Assembly (NCBI RefSeq): GCF_963966145.1
Contig: NC_091046.1
Location: forward strand, 10,602,001 to 10,666,000
Length of the DNA stretch: 64,000 nt
Source of the DNA: Tenebrio molitor
Taxonomy: Eukaryota; Arthropoda; Insecta; Coleoptera; Tenebrionidae
Direction: 5' to 3'
The notes under the pieces were generated by a model, which saw nothing but the letters and a program-made list of their open reading frames with translations, was not told where the DNA came from and made no database searches. Positions 33,910-45,500 of the stretch are shown one piece after another. Position numbers and translations under genes: made by a program. Positions within the stretch are counted from its first letter, which is position 1. The number at the start of each line of letters is the position of its first letter.

Positions 33910-34092
33910 TTACAAGAAGTGTTCAAAGTGAGCGCCGTTATTGTCAATACTCAACACAATAATGAAGGCGCCGACGAAATGATTCTTCCACTCTTTCCAG
34001 CATTCCTTTGTTATTGCAAATTGTTGAAGCAGCATGTTCCACCCGTTTTCTTCAAATGTGTCAATTGCGATCGAATATACCAAGTCCTTCAT
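33910..34092 (-). pseudogene. Transposase C-terminal fragment
   Basis: Frame on − ends WKEWKNHFVGAFIIVLSIDN, then NGAHFEHFL and a stop. The HFEHFL ending is the same family signature as at 32633. It is cut upstream by the MITE fragment at 34098, so it is a relic. Confidence 0.5.
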
Positions 34093-34097
34093 TATTA

Positions 34098-34360
34098 TTA
34101 TTTTTTACTCTTGTCATGTTTTTGTCTTTTTGGCATTAAAAAATGGTCATTTGTGGCATAATAACGGGTAGGCAACATATCAAAGCGATGATTTACACTC
34201 AGTGCAACTAACTGAAATCTCAAAATTCAAAATTGATTGGGTGACTGACACAGAAAAGTTTAATTTTTGAATGTCAGTCATGATGACAGTAGAATGTGCT
34301 TTACGGAGATTTTGTTGAAGTGACAGAAAAATAGTGCCCGAAATTTTAATTCCGCAACTG
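34098..34360 (+). mobile_element. 5'-truncated MITE (CAGTTGCGGAATTAAAATT family)
   Basis: Matches the right three quarters of 63544–63889 closely (GGCATAATAACGGGTAGGCA, GATTGGGTGACTGACACAG), ending in the inverted end AATTTTAATTCCGCAACTG and TA. The left end is missing where it abuts the transposase relic. Confidence 0.75.
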
Positions 34361-34362
34361 TA

Positions 34363-34628
34363 CTATTCCGGACACGGAATCTTGGCCACAACTAACATTC
34401 AACTGACAAATAGGTGTGTTGTGTGAACTGGCCTTATTGAATATAACCCAACTTTTGACTCGATAATGCTTTTTGATGTTGATGATGATGCTTTTTTGAT
34501 GTCACAAGAAAAACTTCAAAGTGATTTTTAATAATTGTTATTTATTAATTACACTAATGCTGGTTTACTACATATTTTTTTTAGAAATGTTTAAAAAATG
34601 TTGGCCATGATTCCGTGTTCGGAATAAG
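34363..34628 (+). mobile_element. TA-flanked MITE (TTCCGGACACGGAATC family), copy 1
   Basis: Ends CTATTCCGGACACGGAATCT and the inverse of ATTCCGTGTTCGGAATAAG. It starts directly at the TA that ends the previous MITE. The right border is approximate. Copy 2 at 36313–36560 is in opposite orientation. Confidence 0.75.
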
Positions 34629-35011
34629 ATCCCCACAAAAAGAAGTAGCACGGAAAGTCTCTAGACCCGAGGAGCACGCTTCATCATGCACCACCAACAC
34701 AATATCTATATGTACAGTCGCGATCAATAAATTTTGGATACTAGTGTCATCGTGCTGTCATACATTCTAAACCGACCTTTATGTATTAATAACCTTAATT
34801 TTGATTGTGTCTATTTTCAAAATGTGAGTGTCAGATTAACCGACAAAACATTCAAGAAGTTTTAAAAATAAGACAAATGGAATAGAACGAGGTTTTAATT
34901 AATAAAAAATAGAAAATAAACAAATAAAAACTATAAACTTAATATTTCGTCATCGCTCATATTGACAAATTGTAAATCAATCAATCTGACAACAATTTGA
35001 TCATTCATGTA

Positions 35012-35226
35012 CAGTGGCGAGCACGGAATTTCGCACACATTGGACATTTCACTGACATAATTTTATTAAAATGAGATACTACTCGCGGCAGTTTTGTGAC
35101 AGTTTAGGTGAAACATCAGTCATGATCACATATATCATGATTGATTATAATGACAATAAAGCTTAGACTAGATAGTTATTTTTAATGACATACAAATTGG
35201 TGTGCGAAATTCCGTGCTCCCCACTG
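35012..35226. mobile_element. Nested TA-flanked MITE (CAGTGGCGAGCACGG ends)
   Basis: Inverted ends CAGTGGCGAGCACGGAATTT and the inverse of AAATTCCGTGCTCCCCACTG, with TA at 35010–35011 and 35227–35228. 215 bp. Inserted in the GCGATC-family copy. Confidence 0.8.
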
Positions 35227-35228
35227 TA

Positions 35229-35626
35229 CTATTGGGGACAAATTACTTTGGTCGTCAAAGTCAGTTGACTGACATAAAGTTGTAAAGCAAGTATTAGGAC
35301 GGTTAACCATATTTTTTACTACTGTCAACCACTGTCACTGTCAAACTCATCATTGCAAAATGTTAAATACCGAAAAATGGACAACTGAAGGAAATATTCC
35401 TAGGAGGAAAAATTGAAAAGGTTTCCACAAGGCAATTTGGCCCATGGACAATCCCCCAAAAACAAGGGAGATGATTCTAAATTTTTGAATGGTGGAAGGT
35501 GTCATATTTTTGACAAGAGAAAAGTCAATAATTTGAAATTGTCATCACTATTGACTTGACGTTAATGCTTGGTTTACATTAATTTGTTTTGAAGTGACAG
35601 AAGAATGACGACCAAAGTATTTTGTA
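35229..35626. mobile_element. Nested MITE (ACTTTGGTCGTC arms)
   Basis: Left arm ACAAATTACTTTGGTCGTC and right arm GACGACCAAAGTATTTTG are inverted. Its right border has been obscured by the next insertion. The interior includes TGAAGTGACAGAAGAATGAC, a subterminal motif shared with other MITEs in the window. Confidence 0.55.
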
Positions 35627-35874
35627 CTGTCGCGAGCAATAAATTTTGGTCGTCAATGTCATTTCAAAATTTGGTTAGATTGTCACAGATTTAAAAAATT
35701 TCGCTGCCTAATTATGCCCATGTCAACAAAGTGTCAAAAAAAAAGAGAAAAAAATGACAATTAATGTCATACAACATGATAATAGGTTATGATATGTACG
35801 ACTGTTTTACAATGGAGCATTGTCGATTGAGTCAAAGAATGACCTTGACGACCAAAATTTATTGTTCGCGACTG
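35627..35874. mobile_element. Nested TA-flanked MITE (GTCGCGAGCAATAAATTTT ends)
   Basis: Ends CTGTCGCGAGCAATAAATTT and the inverse of AAATTTATTGTTCGCGACTG, TA at 35625–35626 and 35875–35876. 248 bp. Its arms share GGTCGTC with the neighbouring element. Confidence 0.75.
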
Positions 35875-36312
35875 TATAATATGTGTGACAACTTCAATAA
35901 AGCATGATTTAGAGTAATTTTTTTTATATGACAGAAAAATGATGTCCAAAATTTAATGATCGCAATAGTATTCACTACTCGAAAATAAACTCTCGTTTTC
36001 ACAAAATTTTAGCTTAAATCACAGAATCAACACATAAACACCTGCCTTGTGGAGTCGGACAAAACTAACTAAAAACTACACCTCGGCCGCAGAGCGGAAA
36101 AACTGTATTCTAAAAACACGTTGCGTTGATTTTACCAAAAGTATTATTTCACGGTCACTGTCATAGTTAAATAACTAGAAAATGCGAGTAAATAGACAGC
36201 TCGTTAATTTATGCAGGGGAAAAATATTAAAATGAAAATTATATTTCGAAAAAATGTTACATAAAAATTTTGTTGTTCTTGGCGAGAACTGTCACTGGTT
36301 AAAATTAATGTA

Positions 36313-36560
36313 CTATTCCGGACACGGAATCTTGGCCAACATTTTTTTAGACATTTCTAAAAAAAAATATGTAAACCAGTCATTAGTGTCATTAATAAAT
36401 GACAATTATTAAAAATCACTTTGAAGTTTTTCTTGTGACATCAAAAAAGCAGGGAAATGTCATTATCGAGTCAAAACTTTGGTTATATTCAATAAAGGCC
36501 AGTTCACACATATTTGTCAGTTAAATGTCAGTCGTAGCCAAGATTCCGTGTCCGGAATAG
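36313..36560 (-). mobile_element. TTCCGGACACGGAATC family MITE, copy 2, inverted
   Basis: Perfect 20-bp ends CTATTCCGGACACGGAATCT and inverse, TA at 36311–36312 and 36561–36562. The interior matches 34363–34628 in reverse (TGAACTGGCC, TTGACTCGATAATG). The two inverted copies lie 1.7 kb apart. Confidence 0.8.
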
Positions 36561-36564
36561 TACT

Positions 36565-37279
36565 TATTTCTGAGACACAGTTTTTTAAATATGTACATTG
36601 TAAATGAAACTGTATTACTTCATAAATTGCAATTTATTTCCTCCTAGCGTTAGCGAGCCTGCTGTTAACCTTTTCAAATTTTGCATCACCCGCCACATCA
36701 TTTGTTAACTGACGGTAATGACATCTAGTAACAAGTTAGAGAGAAATTTAATGTCTCGATCCCGAATTAGTTTTCTTCTGCGGTTGGCTATCGTGTTCGT
36801 GTATCGGAAAATCAAACTGACGTGAGCTCCCCGTTCCGGTTTTGTTTATTTGTTGTAGTAAAATCCTCAATATTCAACAGTCTTTAATTCTTGTTTGTAG
36901 CAGGGGAAGGATAGATAAGTAGTTTTTTCGAGTATAGTATCGCATTCGAAGTCTGTGTATAATCCAAGCAACCAACAATTATCCGTGTTGTGCAAAAAGG
37001 TTAAGTTTTTACAAGATTTAAGCCCGATAGGAATTCCGAGAACTCTTAATAGCTGTAGACGTGTCGTGAATTGACAAAACGTAAGTTTAAGGTAGAATAT
37101 AGGTATATTACCCATGTTTCTAATTTCAAATGCATGTTATTAATTTTATATTGTCAAGTACATTTTTGAATTTAATGTTTTGTAAATTTTATTTTATAAA
37201 TTGAAAAAGAACATTATTAGTTGTAATCGCCAATGTAATGCTAAGTTATTTTGTTTGCAGTTAAATATAAGTATAAACG
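36565..37279 (+). promoter_or_regulatory. Probable promoter and 5' UTR region of sgl
   Basis: No MITE here. A GC-richer block around 36770–36850 may include the transcription start. A TTTGCAG acceptor at 37254–37260 lies 19 bp before the start codon, implying a 5' UTR intron. No TATA box or start site can be fixed from sequence alone. Confidence 0.35.
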
Positions 37280-40200
37280 ATGGTGATTAAAAAAATTTGT
37301 TGTGTTGGAGCCGGCTATGTTGGGGGTCCTACCTGCAGTGTTATTGCTTTAAAATGCCCAGAAATCCAGGTTACTGTCGTAGATTTGTGTAAAAACAGGA
37401 TAGCCCAATGGAATTCTGACAAACTTCCTATTTATGAAGTAATATTTAAAGTAAAAATAGTTAAAATTCCATTACTTCATTTTTGTATATTTTACAGCCT
37501 GGCTTAGATAATGTAGTTAAGGCTTGTCGAGGAAAAAATTTATTTTTTTCCACAGATATAAATACCGCAATTTTAGAAGCTGATCTAATATTTATTTCTG
37601 TGAACACACCAACAAAAACAATAGGGAATGGAAAGGTGAGTATTGGTTACCTTGACCACATTGAAAGCTATGTTTAAATTCAATAACCACAAAATCAATG
37701 ATGAAATGTCTGTGTTCATCTTTTTGATGAGACAATTGTGCAATGTTTTAATTTTTGCTGTTGATCAATTACAAAATAAAAAAAGTGTATAATGAAGGTT
37801 TGCTCAATGGAGCTCAATAGAGAATTATTTATAAGAATGAAAAAAAAATCAAGAACTTTAACTGTTTTGAATTAAATAAATAAGATCTAAGTTACATTTT
37901 GCATTTTCATAATTGTCTAACAACAGTGACAGTTACTCCTATTACTATTGACAAGAAAGAATAGTGACTAATATCAACTTATTACTAAGCTAAGTCATAA
38001 ACTCGGTCATAAATAATTACTTCTGGCATTTCAGGAAATTTTGATTCTCATAATCTTGTTTGACGTATAAACACGCTTAAAAGATTAGAGGAGTAAAGAA
38101 TATTAGCACAAATTTAGAGAATCATGAAATTTGGAATTAGGAGAAACAATTTAATTAAATAAAAAAGTTATTTTATACAACTTATAATCTATGTAGTTGC
38201 AGAAGAAATAAATTGCATTTGATCGCGTTTTATTTGTCTTACTGACGAATTCAGACCATTTTAACTATGTATATTTTTCTCGTTTGATTTGTAAACGCTT
38301 TTAATACTCGATAATGTGGACAGTGGAATTTTTGACGAATGACATTTTAGGGAAGAGCAGCAGACTTGAAATATGTTGAAGGTGCTGCGAGAATGATCGC
38401 GGAGATCGCGCAAAGCGACAAAATAGTCGTCGAAAAGAGTACAGTTCCTGTCAGAGCGGCGGAAAGCATTTTGAAAATTTTAAGCGCCAATCAGAAACCA
38501 GGAGTATCGTATCAAATACTTTCAAATCCAGAATTTTTAGCTGAAGGTTAGCGCATCCCCGTCTGAAATTAATCGAATTCTTTTTTTAATTGTCCGTCTC
38601 CAGGAACCGCAATCAATGATTTGATTAACGCCGATCGAGTGTTGATCGGTGGTGAGGAAAGTCCCGCTGGACAAGCCGCCATAGAAGAATTGTGCTCGAT
38701 CTACGAGCACTGGATTCCACGAGAAAAGATTTTTACGACGAACACGTGGTCTTCTGAATTATCAAAACTAGTAAGTAATAAATCTTGCGTTGTAACAGTT
38801 GCATAGTAAATTTTAATTACATAACTTATGAGTATATTGTTTTGTTGCTTATTGCATTCCATTACATTTTTCTTTATGGCTTATTGTTATGAGGACAATG
38901 TAAAAGGAGGTCAGACTTTATGATTTCTTTCAAATGACAAAATATTGTGTTAATCCAGTACAAATATTGTTTTTTTATTGTGATTCAGGCAGCAAATGCC
39001 ATGTTGGCGCAGCGAATATCTAGCATAAATTCCTTGTCAGCGGTTTGCGAAGCCACTGGAGCCGACGTATCAGAAGTAGCCACCGCTATTGGCTTGGATT
39101 CTCGCATTGGTTCCAAATTTCTCCAAGCCTCCATAGGTACCTATCCAAATATTTGTTTATTTGATGTACCCCATTATGACGGAATTTTATTTTTTCTTGT
39201 CTTCCAAATTACAAAATTAACAACATTGCCTTAGTGGATTTAAACATTTTAATCAAAATTTATTTTTATCTTTCCAAGTTTCCAATGTTGTACAAATAAA
39301 TATTTCATTATTTTTAACAAGCAATTTCAGTAGAACGGAAGATTCCTTATAAATGTTTACGTCTTTAAATTCAACAAAATTAATGACAAAAAATATTAAT
39401 GATGCAATTTGGAATGCGGAAAGAAATGTAAAACCGTTTTTATAATATTTGTCCGTGATGGGACAGCTGTTAACGTTTTCATGGAAAATAAAGAAGAAAA
39501 CATTACAATTGTAAATTGTTAACAATATTCCTAGAACTTTTTTCGAACTATGTAAGATGACCTATCGAGATTCGTGTTGCTAGGTTTCATTGTGGTCTTT
39601 ATTTTCCACGACTGTCCCACGATCCAAGTTTGCTGTGAATTTATAATTTTTTAATTATTGGTTTTGGCGGGAGCTGTTTCCAAAAGGATATCCTCAACCT
39701 GGTGTACATCTGTGAGTGCTTGAACTTGCCGGAAGTGGCCGCCTATTGGCAACAAGTGGTCGACATGAACGAGTACCAAAAATCCAGATTTACCGCAAAG
39801 GTCATCCAGTCTCTGTTCAATACAGTGAGTGGCAAGACGGTGACGATTTTAGGATTCGCCTTTAAGAAAAACACGGGAGATACCCGAGAAACTCCCGCGA
39901 TACACGTGGCAAAAACTCTTCTCGACGAAGGTGCCACGTTGAAGATTTACGATCCGAAAGTGGAAGAAGAGCAGATTTATTGCGACTTGACTCATCCTTC
40001 GGTTTGCGAGTCGCCTGAAAAAGTGAAGAAAGCGATTACGGTGTATCAGGATGCGTATTCGGCCTGCGAGAATTCGCACGCGATCGTACTTTGTACCGAG
40101 TGGGACGAGTTTAAGGTGAGTGGACGTTTTGATGATATTTTATGTATTTATTATTTATTTTTAGACATTAGATTATCACAAAATTTACCACGAAATGATG

Positions 40201-40344
40201 AAACCGGCGTATATCTTTGACGGCCGGAAAATTTTGGACCATAAAGCACTCATCGATCTAGGATTCCACGTTCAAACTATCGGAAAATGTCTTCAAAGAC
40301 CTCTTTTAACAAGGTTTTGTGGTGGTACTTCGTGCATGCATTAA
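37280..40344 (+). CDS. sgl: UDP-glucose 6-dehydrogenase (sugarless)
   Basis: Seven exons: 37280–37438, 37498–37635, 38351–38546, 38604–38770, 38989–39136, 39661–40115, 40165–40344. Together they give 480 residues, close to the family length (476 in Drosophila sgl, from memory). The N-terminus has the NAD-binding Rossmann loop VGAGYVGGPT. Exon 3 has the substrate-domain motif EKSTVPVRA and LSNPEFLAEG, and exon 4 has INADRVLIGG. Exon 6 begins with the catalytic cysteine motif FGGSCFQKDI and includes GFAFKKNTGDTRE. The enzyme oxidises UDP-glucose to UDP-glucuronate in the cytosol, feeding heparan and chondroitin sulfate synthesis needed for Wnt and FGF signalling (known). All splice sites are GT–AG except the acceptor of intron 5, where TG precedes exon 6 in perfect phase. 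The start ATG follows a 5' UTR acceptor at 37260. Confidence 0.95.
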
Positions 40345-40517
40345 ATATTTGTTTTTAATAGCATCCGTTTACCCGAGAGTGTTATCTAGAACATCACATG
40401 AATTCGTTGACGTTAAAAAAAACTTTTAGGACTTCTTGCCAATAAATGAGTTATATTTTATTTTAAAAATTAAAAATTGATTCATTTGACAAATCATGTG
40501 ACCGTTATTTCTATGTC

Positions 40518-40523
40518 AATAAA
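40518..40523 (+). terminator. Candidate poly(A) signal of sgl
   Basis: AATAAA about 175 bp after the sgl stop. A second candidate AATAAA lies at 41684–41689; which one is used cannot be told from sequence. Confidence 0.4.
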
Positions 40524-40529
40524 AACTTA

Positions 40530-42552
40530 ATGTTCACTGTTTAGAAAAGAAATTAAAATAACATTAATATAGTTATGTTTTATAATGTATCAGGCCAAAT
40601 TTTGTAAAGATATGAACTTGTCAATGTACTAACACGTCATCTACAAGACTGAGGAAGGTTTTTTAAGAAGTTCCATCTTTAAAAGTCCGGTACATTATTT
40701 TAATCATTACATTAGCCAGTACATTCATGTTGCTCAAATTTGAATAAGATGTAAAACATTCTTTATTGGATATTGTCGTCCGTAAATGCTTTTAAAACTA
40801 TTATGATGAAAAAAATATAGTTGAAAACCGAGTAATCATACAAATAAAATCATCTGGTAAAAGTTAATTACACTTTTGTTGATTGAGTAATTATGTAACT
40901 ATAAATTTGAGCAACGTTGACGATTTAGATTTACTGTATAAATATTTTTATTTACCTGTTATTATTAAATAGCTTTAATCATTATTCCAGAGTAAGTAAA
41001 GTTTGAAAAAATTGTATAAAAACATTTTATGCAAATATGTATATCACCTGTGAAAATTATAATTTGTATAAATGTAGTAGTTGTAATAATTGTGCAATCT
41101 ATAATTCGTTTTAACCGATTTTAAAGAACAATTTCTATTAAATTATATATCAATACTTAGTATTCCAAGTATTTTTTAAATTCAGTATTGTTAAGTATAT
41201 TTTTCTATGGTAATATAAAACAACGTAAAACACTTCCTATAAACTATTGACTGTAGTGCCGTTGAGAACATTAAACAATATATTAACAAACAATTATATT
41301 AAGCATACTTAATGTTAAGTTGTGGGGGAGTATTTGCACGTTATGATTTTGATGAGGCCCCAGAATGTACTGTACTTTCATTGCGTTCGTAAAAATCTAC
41401 AAAAACTCCCTCTTCTGCGTAGCACATATTTTTAAGTGATTAAGTATTGGGAACAACTTACAATGTTATTTATAAAGACATAGTTAAAATCAATGGTTTT
41501 CCATATTTTTGTCAATATTATAAAGTTTATTATTTTATGTATTATTTCCAGTATTGTTTAATTTTAAAATAAGAATTTATTCAAGCGAAAATATTTTTAT
41601 AAACATAATGTGTAAAGTGCAATTGATATAATAAATTATTATGGACGTAATTAATTTTTCGTGGATTATTCTTAAAATGGCTGAATAAAGATATGAGTGG
41701 ACGGAGTTGATTAAATATGCACCTTTTAATTAACATGTTTTGAAACATTCTTGAAACTTTTAAATAACGAATTTGAATAAGAAATATCTGTCAATCGCCT
41801 TTCAGGTTTATTTCAGTTTTCAATGGATAGATAATTTTTGTTTTCAAGATAATATTTTGAAAGTAAAAAGAAATTTCAACTACATCTCCAAAAATTGTTT
41901 CTAATTAAGTATAATTCACCTAATTTGTAGACCTCAGAACGTAGAATTTAAGATTAAAATTAATGTTTTTATCACTTAACAACGAAAAGAAATAAATATA
42001 CAGATAGATTTTCTTTTATCATGGTAAATTTGTAGTGGTAATGGTGTAATTTAACTCATTCTCACGTCTCACTTATTACCTATTTTAGAAAACTGACGAA
42101 ACAAGAAGTAGCAAAAAATAGAAAAGGCAAATTAAAAATAGTGTGATGGATGACACTTTCCATTTTTTTTAATTTGGCGCGTCGATTTGACATTTGTTTT
42201 TTGCGCGCGCCCTCTTCTGTCCGTACCATGTAGCAAGTGGTGAAGAGCAAGACTGACATGGCTGATATTTTTGATTCGGTCATTCTAGTTTTTAAATGAT
42301 TTTAATTTTATTTAAAAAAAGTGGTGTTTTGTTGATGTCATGCTTTTGTACAAGCACTGTGGTCCAGCATAACAGACATACATAATGTCAACGACAAGTA
42401 CAAAGTGGAAGTGTAAACAATTATCAAATAATTGAAGTGTCCTCCTAATGGCAGACAACTGTGGTTTTTCGCCGAATTTTTTTCTGCGAACATGTAAATA
42501 ATTATGCTAATCCACGTGAATTGTAATTGGAACAGACTTTTTGTTGTTTATA
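40530..42552. other. sgl 3' UTR or spacer and babo upstream region
   Basis: AT-rich, no exon or repeat recognised up to about 42100. A somewhat GC-richer block at 42165–42260 (GCGCGCGCCCTCTTC) precedes the babo start and may be part of its promoter or 5' UTR. Confidence 0.45.
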
Positions 42553-45500
42553 ATGCACCCTAGAACACAGCAGAACATGTCTAGAACTGCGTTATTTGTG
42601 TTTTGTTGTATATTTTGGCTGGGCCAATTTATTAATGGTAAGTGCTAGTATTTTTGACATTTGGCCATTTACATCAAAACATCACCACAGTTCCTGTTCA
42701 TCACTCACCTTTAATCCGATTTTGCCGTTGCGTAAACCCTCGATGAGCCAACACAACGTTTGGAGACCGTTTACATAATTTTTCACCAAATTTTCGTAAA
42801 CAAGTTCAAGGTTATTGAACAATTAATATTTCATTCCAATAAAAACATACCCACATATGGTCCCTTTCCTCACATGTTATGTGCTTCTTTATGTAATTTA
42901 TTGACCTGTTTCAGGGGTTCAATCACTCAAATGTAAATGTGATGTGTGTCCAGAGGCCAACTATACTTGTCAGACAGATGGATACTGTTTTACTACGACT
43001 TTCTTTGGTAAAACAGGAGGCATCGAACACAATTATCGGTATGTCCTTTTTCATTCTACCCTAAATCTTTATTTCATTAGGAACGAGAATAAAAAAAGTT
43101 GGACCTAACTTCAAAATGTACAGGTTGAACCTATAAGTTTGAATCACAATACTGCCCTGTTTACAGAACTATTTCCCATTGCTGTACTGTGGCATAGCAA
43201 GAATTTAAACCATAAGTGTAATGTGTCAATTGTTCAGTCAAGTTTAGACCAAGTTTTATTACTATCAATATATTGAATTAAAATAGCAATTGTTTCTGGG
43301 GTAATCTGGTTCAACATGTGTCTGTAATTGAATAACTCGAGTCTGTGCAGACATGACATGTTGAGTGGCGCGCGGTCTGGTTGTCAATGTAATTTTTATT
43401 AATGCTACAATCTTGAATTCTATTAAAATGAATTTGTTTAAAATTGCATAATTGTAGTAATTTGTAAATTTAAAACTTGGCAGATGGTTCAGACACAAAC
43501 GTGATTAAATTTTCATTTTTAAATGTAGTATTTGATATTTTATGCTTACTAGAACCATGACATTATGTTAATGCGAATTTAAATACACCAAATTTGTTAT
43601 TCAAAGCTTTATCAAACTGGCACATTGTGAGCCATTTGTCTTCTTGCTGCGATTATTTTTACGTCATGGAGGACCACGTGTTTGATTAATTTCGCGCTAG
43701 CGTGCAAGTTTTTGAAGAAGCTGTTTTTAAACTAAAGGTTGTTTTTTAAAAATATTTTTACGTTTTTGTATTATTTTCTAATTAATATCTGTTGATACAC
43801 GATAGACAACTCTGAAGCCAATTTTGTTTAAGTTTAATACACGAACATTCCTGAGAGAATTTTATGTCGAAAATCTGAACAAGGTTTAAGAGTATGAGTC
43901 GTCACATTTATGTAGGTTACAATGGGGAATTATCGTAAAGTGTTTGATTTTTTAAATAATTATGCAATAATAAACAATACGATATGCGAAAACACTTTTC
44001 TTATAAGTAATAATTCCAGATAACTTATTTAATACATTCTATTAATAAATGACCAATACATTTACACTGTCTTCTATGTTTGTCGGTGTTCCCTCAGCGA
44101 ATATGACAAATAATTTCAGTTAAAGAAACTGAATTGAGTTTTTGCACTAATGGAGAAGAGTTGGTTGATTCTGGATTGATTAGGCTACCATTTTTCAGAT
44201 TTGTATAAAAGTCTCTTACAATAAAATACGATGGTATTATTGTTATAGTGGTAAGAATTTTTTCCATGAGATGGAGCTGAGTATTCCGTAGAAAAGTGGA
44301 TTATTTAAGTTTTAATTGGTGTTTTTATCAAAACATGGTTGTATTATTGAATATCAATAAAATATTTCCAAGTACCAGTCGGTATATTTCAAATATGTAT
44401 TAACAAAATAATTATGTAGTCGTTTAAAAAAATGTTAATTTTTGGAAATTACTTAAAAGAATTCTTTCAATAAAGCTATTCATTAATTTGTTAGATCGGC
44501 TAGTTTAACAGGAACTACTGATTTATTTATTATTAAAAAAGATGCTTGAGAAAGCCGAACATTTCATTAAACATTTTTAATTTTGCCATTTTTATGCAAC
44601 TTTAAAGGATTTAATTAAATTTTCCTATCCTGTACGTTATGTCGCCGTTTGGGAATACAGTTTTTTTTTCAAGTTAAACATTCTGTTTTAACTTTACTCT
44701 CTTCCATAAAAGTTTCGGGTACGCTTTTGAGTTGTTTTTTGCGTAAATGTAGACAGTTTTCCTCAAATAAAAGGAAAAAATTCATCTTGTGGGACTACAG
44801 CACATCCCAAGTCGCTATTATTGCACGAAGCGTAATCGTCAAAAACACAAAACTCTTACTGGTTTATGTGTGTGTTGGGTCTGGGTAGAGGAATTTATAA
44901 ATTATTGCAACCAAGAAAACCATGCGTTCAAATATCCTGCGACACCACTTTGTGGATTAAGAACGTACAATGTTGATGGAAAATTAAAAGATTTGTATAC
45001 AAGCAATTGTTCTTTATAAGAATTATTTGTTTTTAGAAATGTGTCTAATTCAATAAACCAATAAAAACAAATAAAAGGGTCATATTTTCTTTAAGAGAAG
45101 TCAAATTCCAAACGAGCAACCAATAATAAATAATTGTAAAATATGATACTTATGGTAATGAATAATGATACTGATGTGAATGAGAACCTTCTATAGTTTG
45201 TCCAGCGAGAGATTGATTGACATAAAAATCACTAGAAAGTACCTACTATCTAGCGTAAATTATTTCTTTATTTACCTTCAAGCAGTAACATTTTTCGCCC
45301 TGAAATTATGCTCTAATTAATGTATTCTAGTGCATTGTTTAATCTTGGGTTACAAGTGTACAATTTAAAATGTCCCAATCTCTCCTCCTAGACGGAGTAT
45401 ACTATAACCTTACAAAATGGTCGTAGTTATCGTTGAATACCGTTTTGCTAACGGTCCCGTTTTTATATTTATTTAAAAAAATATATTAAACCGTATAGGG

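Larger units (their letters stand above)
34715..35968 (+). mobile_element. GCGATC-family MITE, copy 2, carrying nested MITEs
   Basis: The left part (CAGTCGCGATCAATAAATTT … GAATAGAACGAGGTTTTAAT) and the right part (AAAGCATGATTTAGAGTAAT … TTTAATGATCGCAATAG) together match 9491–9845. Between them sit three other elements (35012–35226, about 35229–35626 and 35627–35874). TA lies on both outer sides. Confidence 0.75.

Noticed and set aside
44649..45019. Overlapping frames in babo intron 2
   Set aside because: They lack the CC-x4-FCN ectodomain pattern and have no matching acceptor/donor pair, so they are not a fourth alternative exon.
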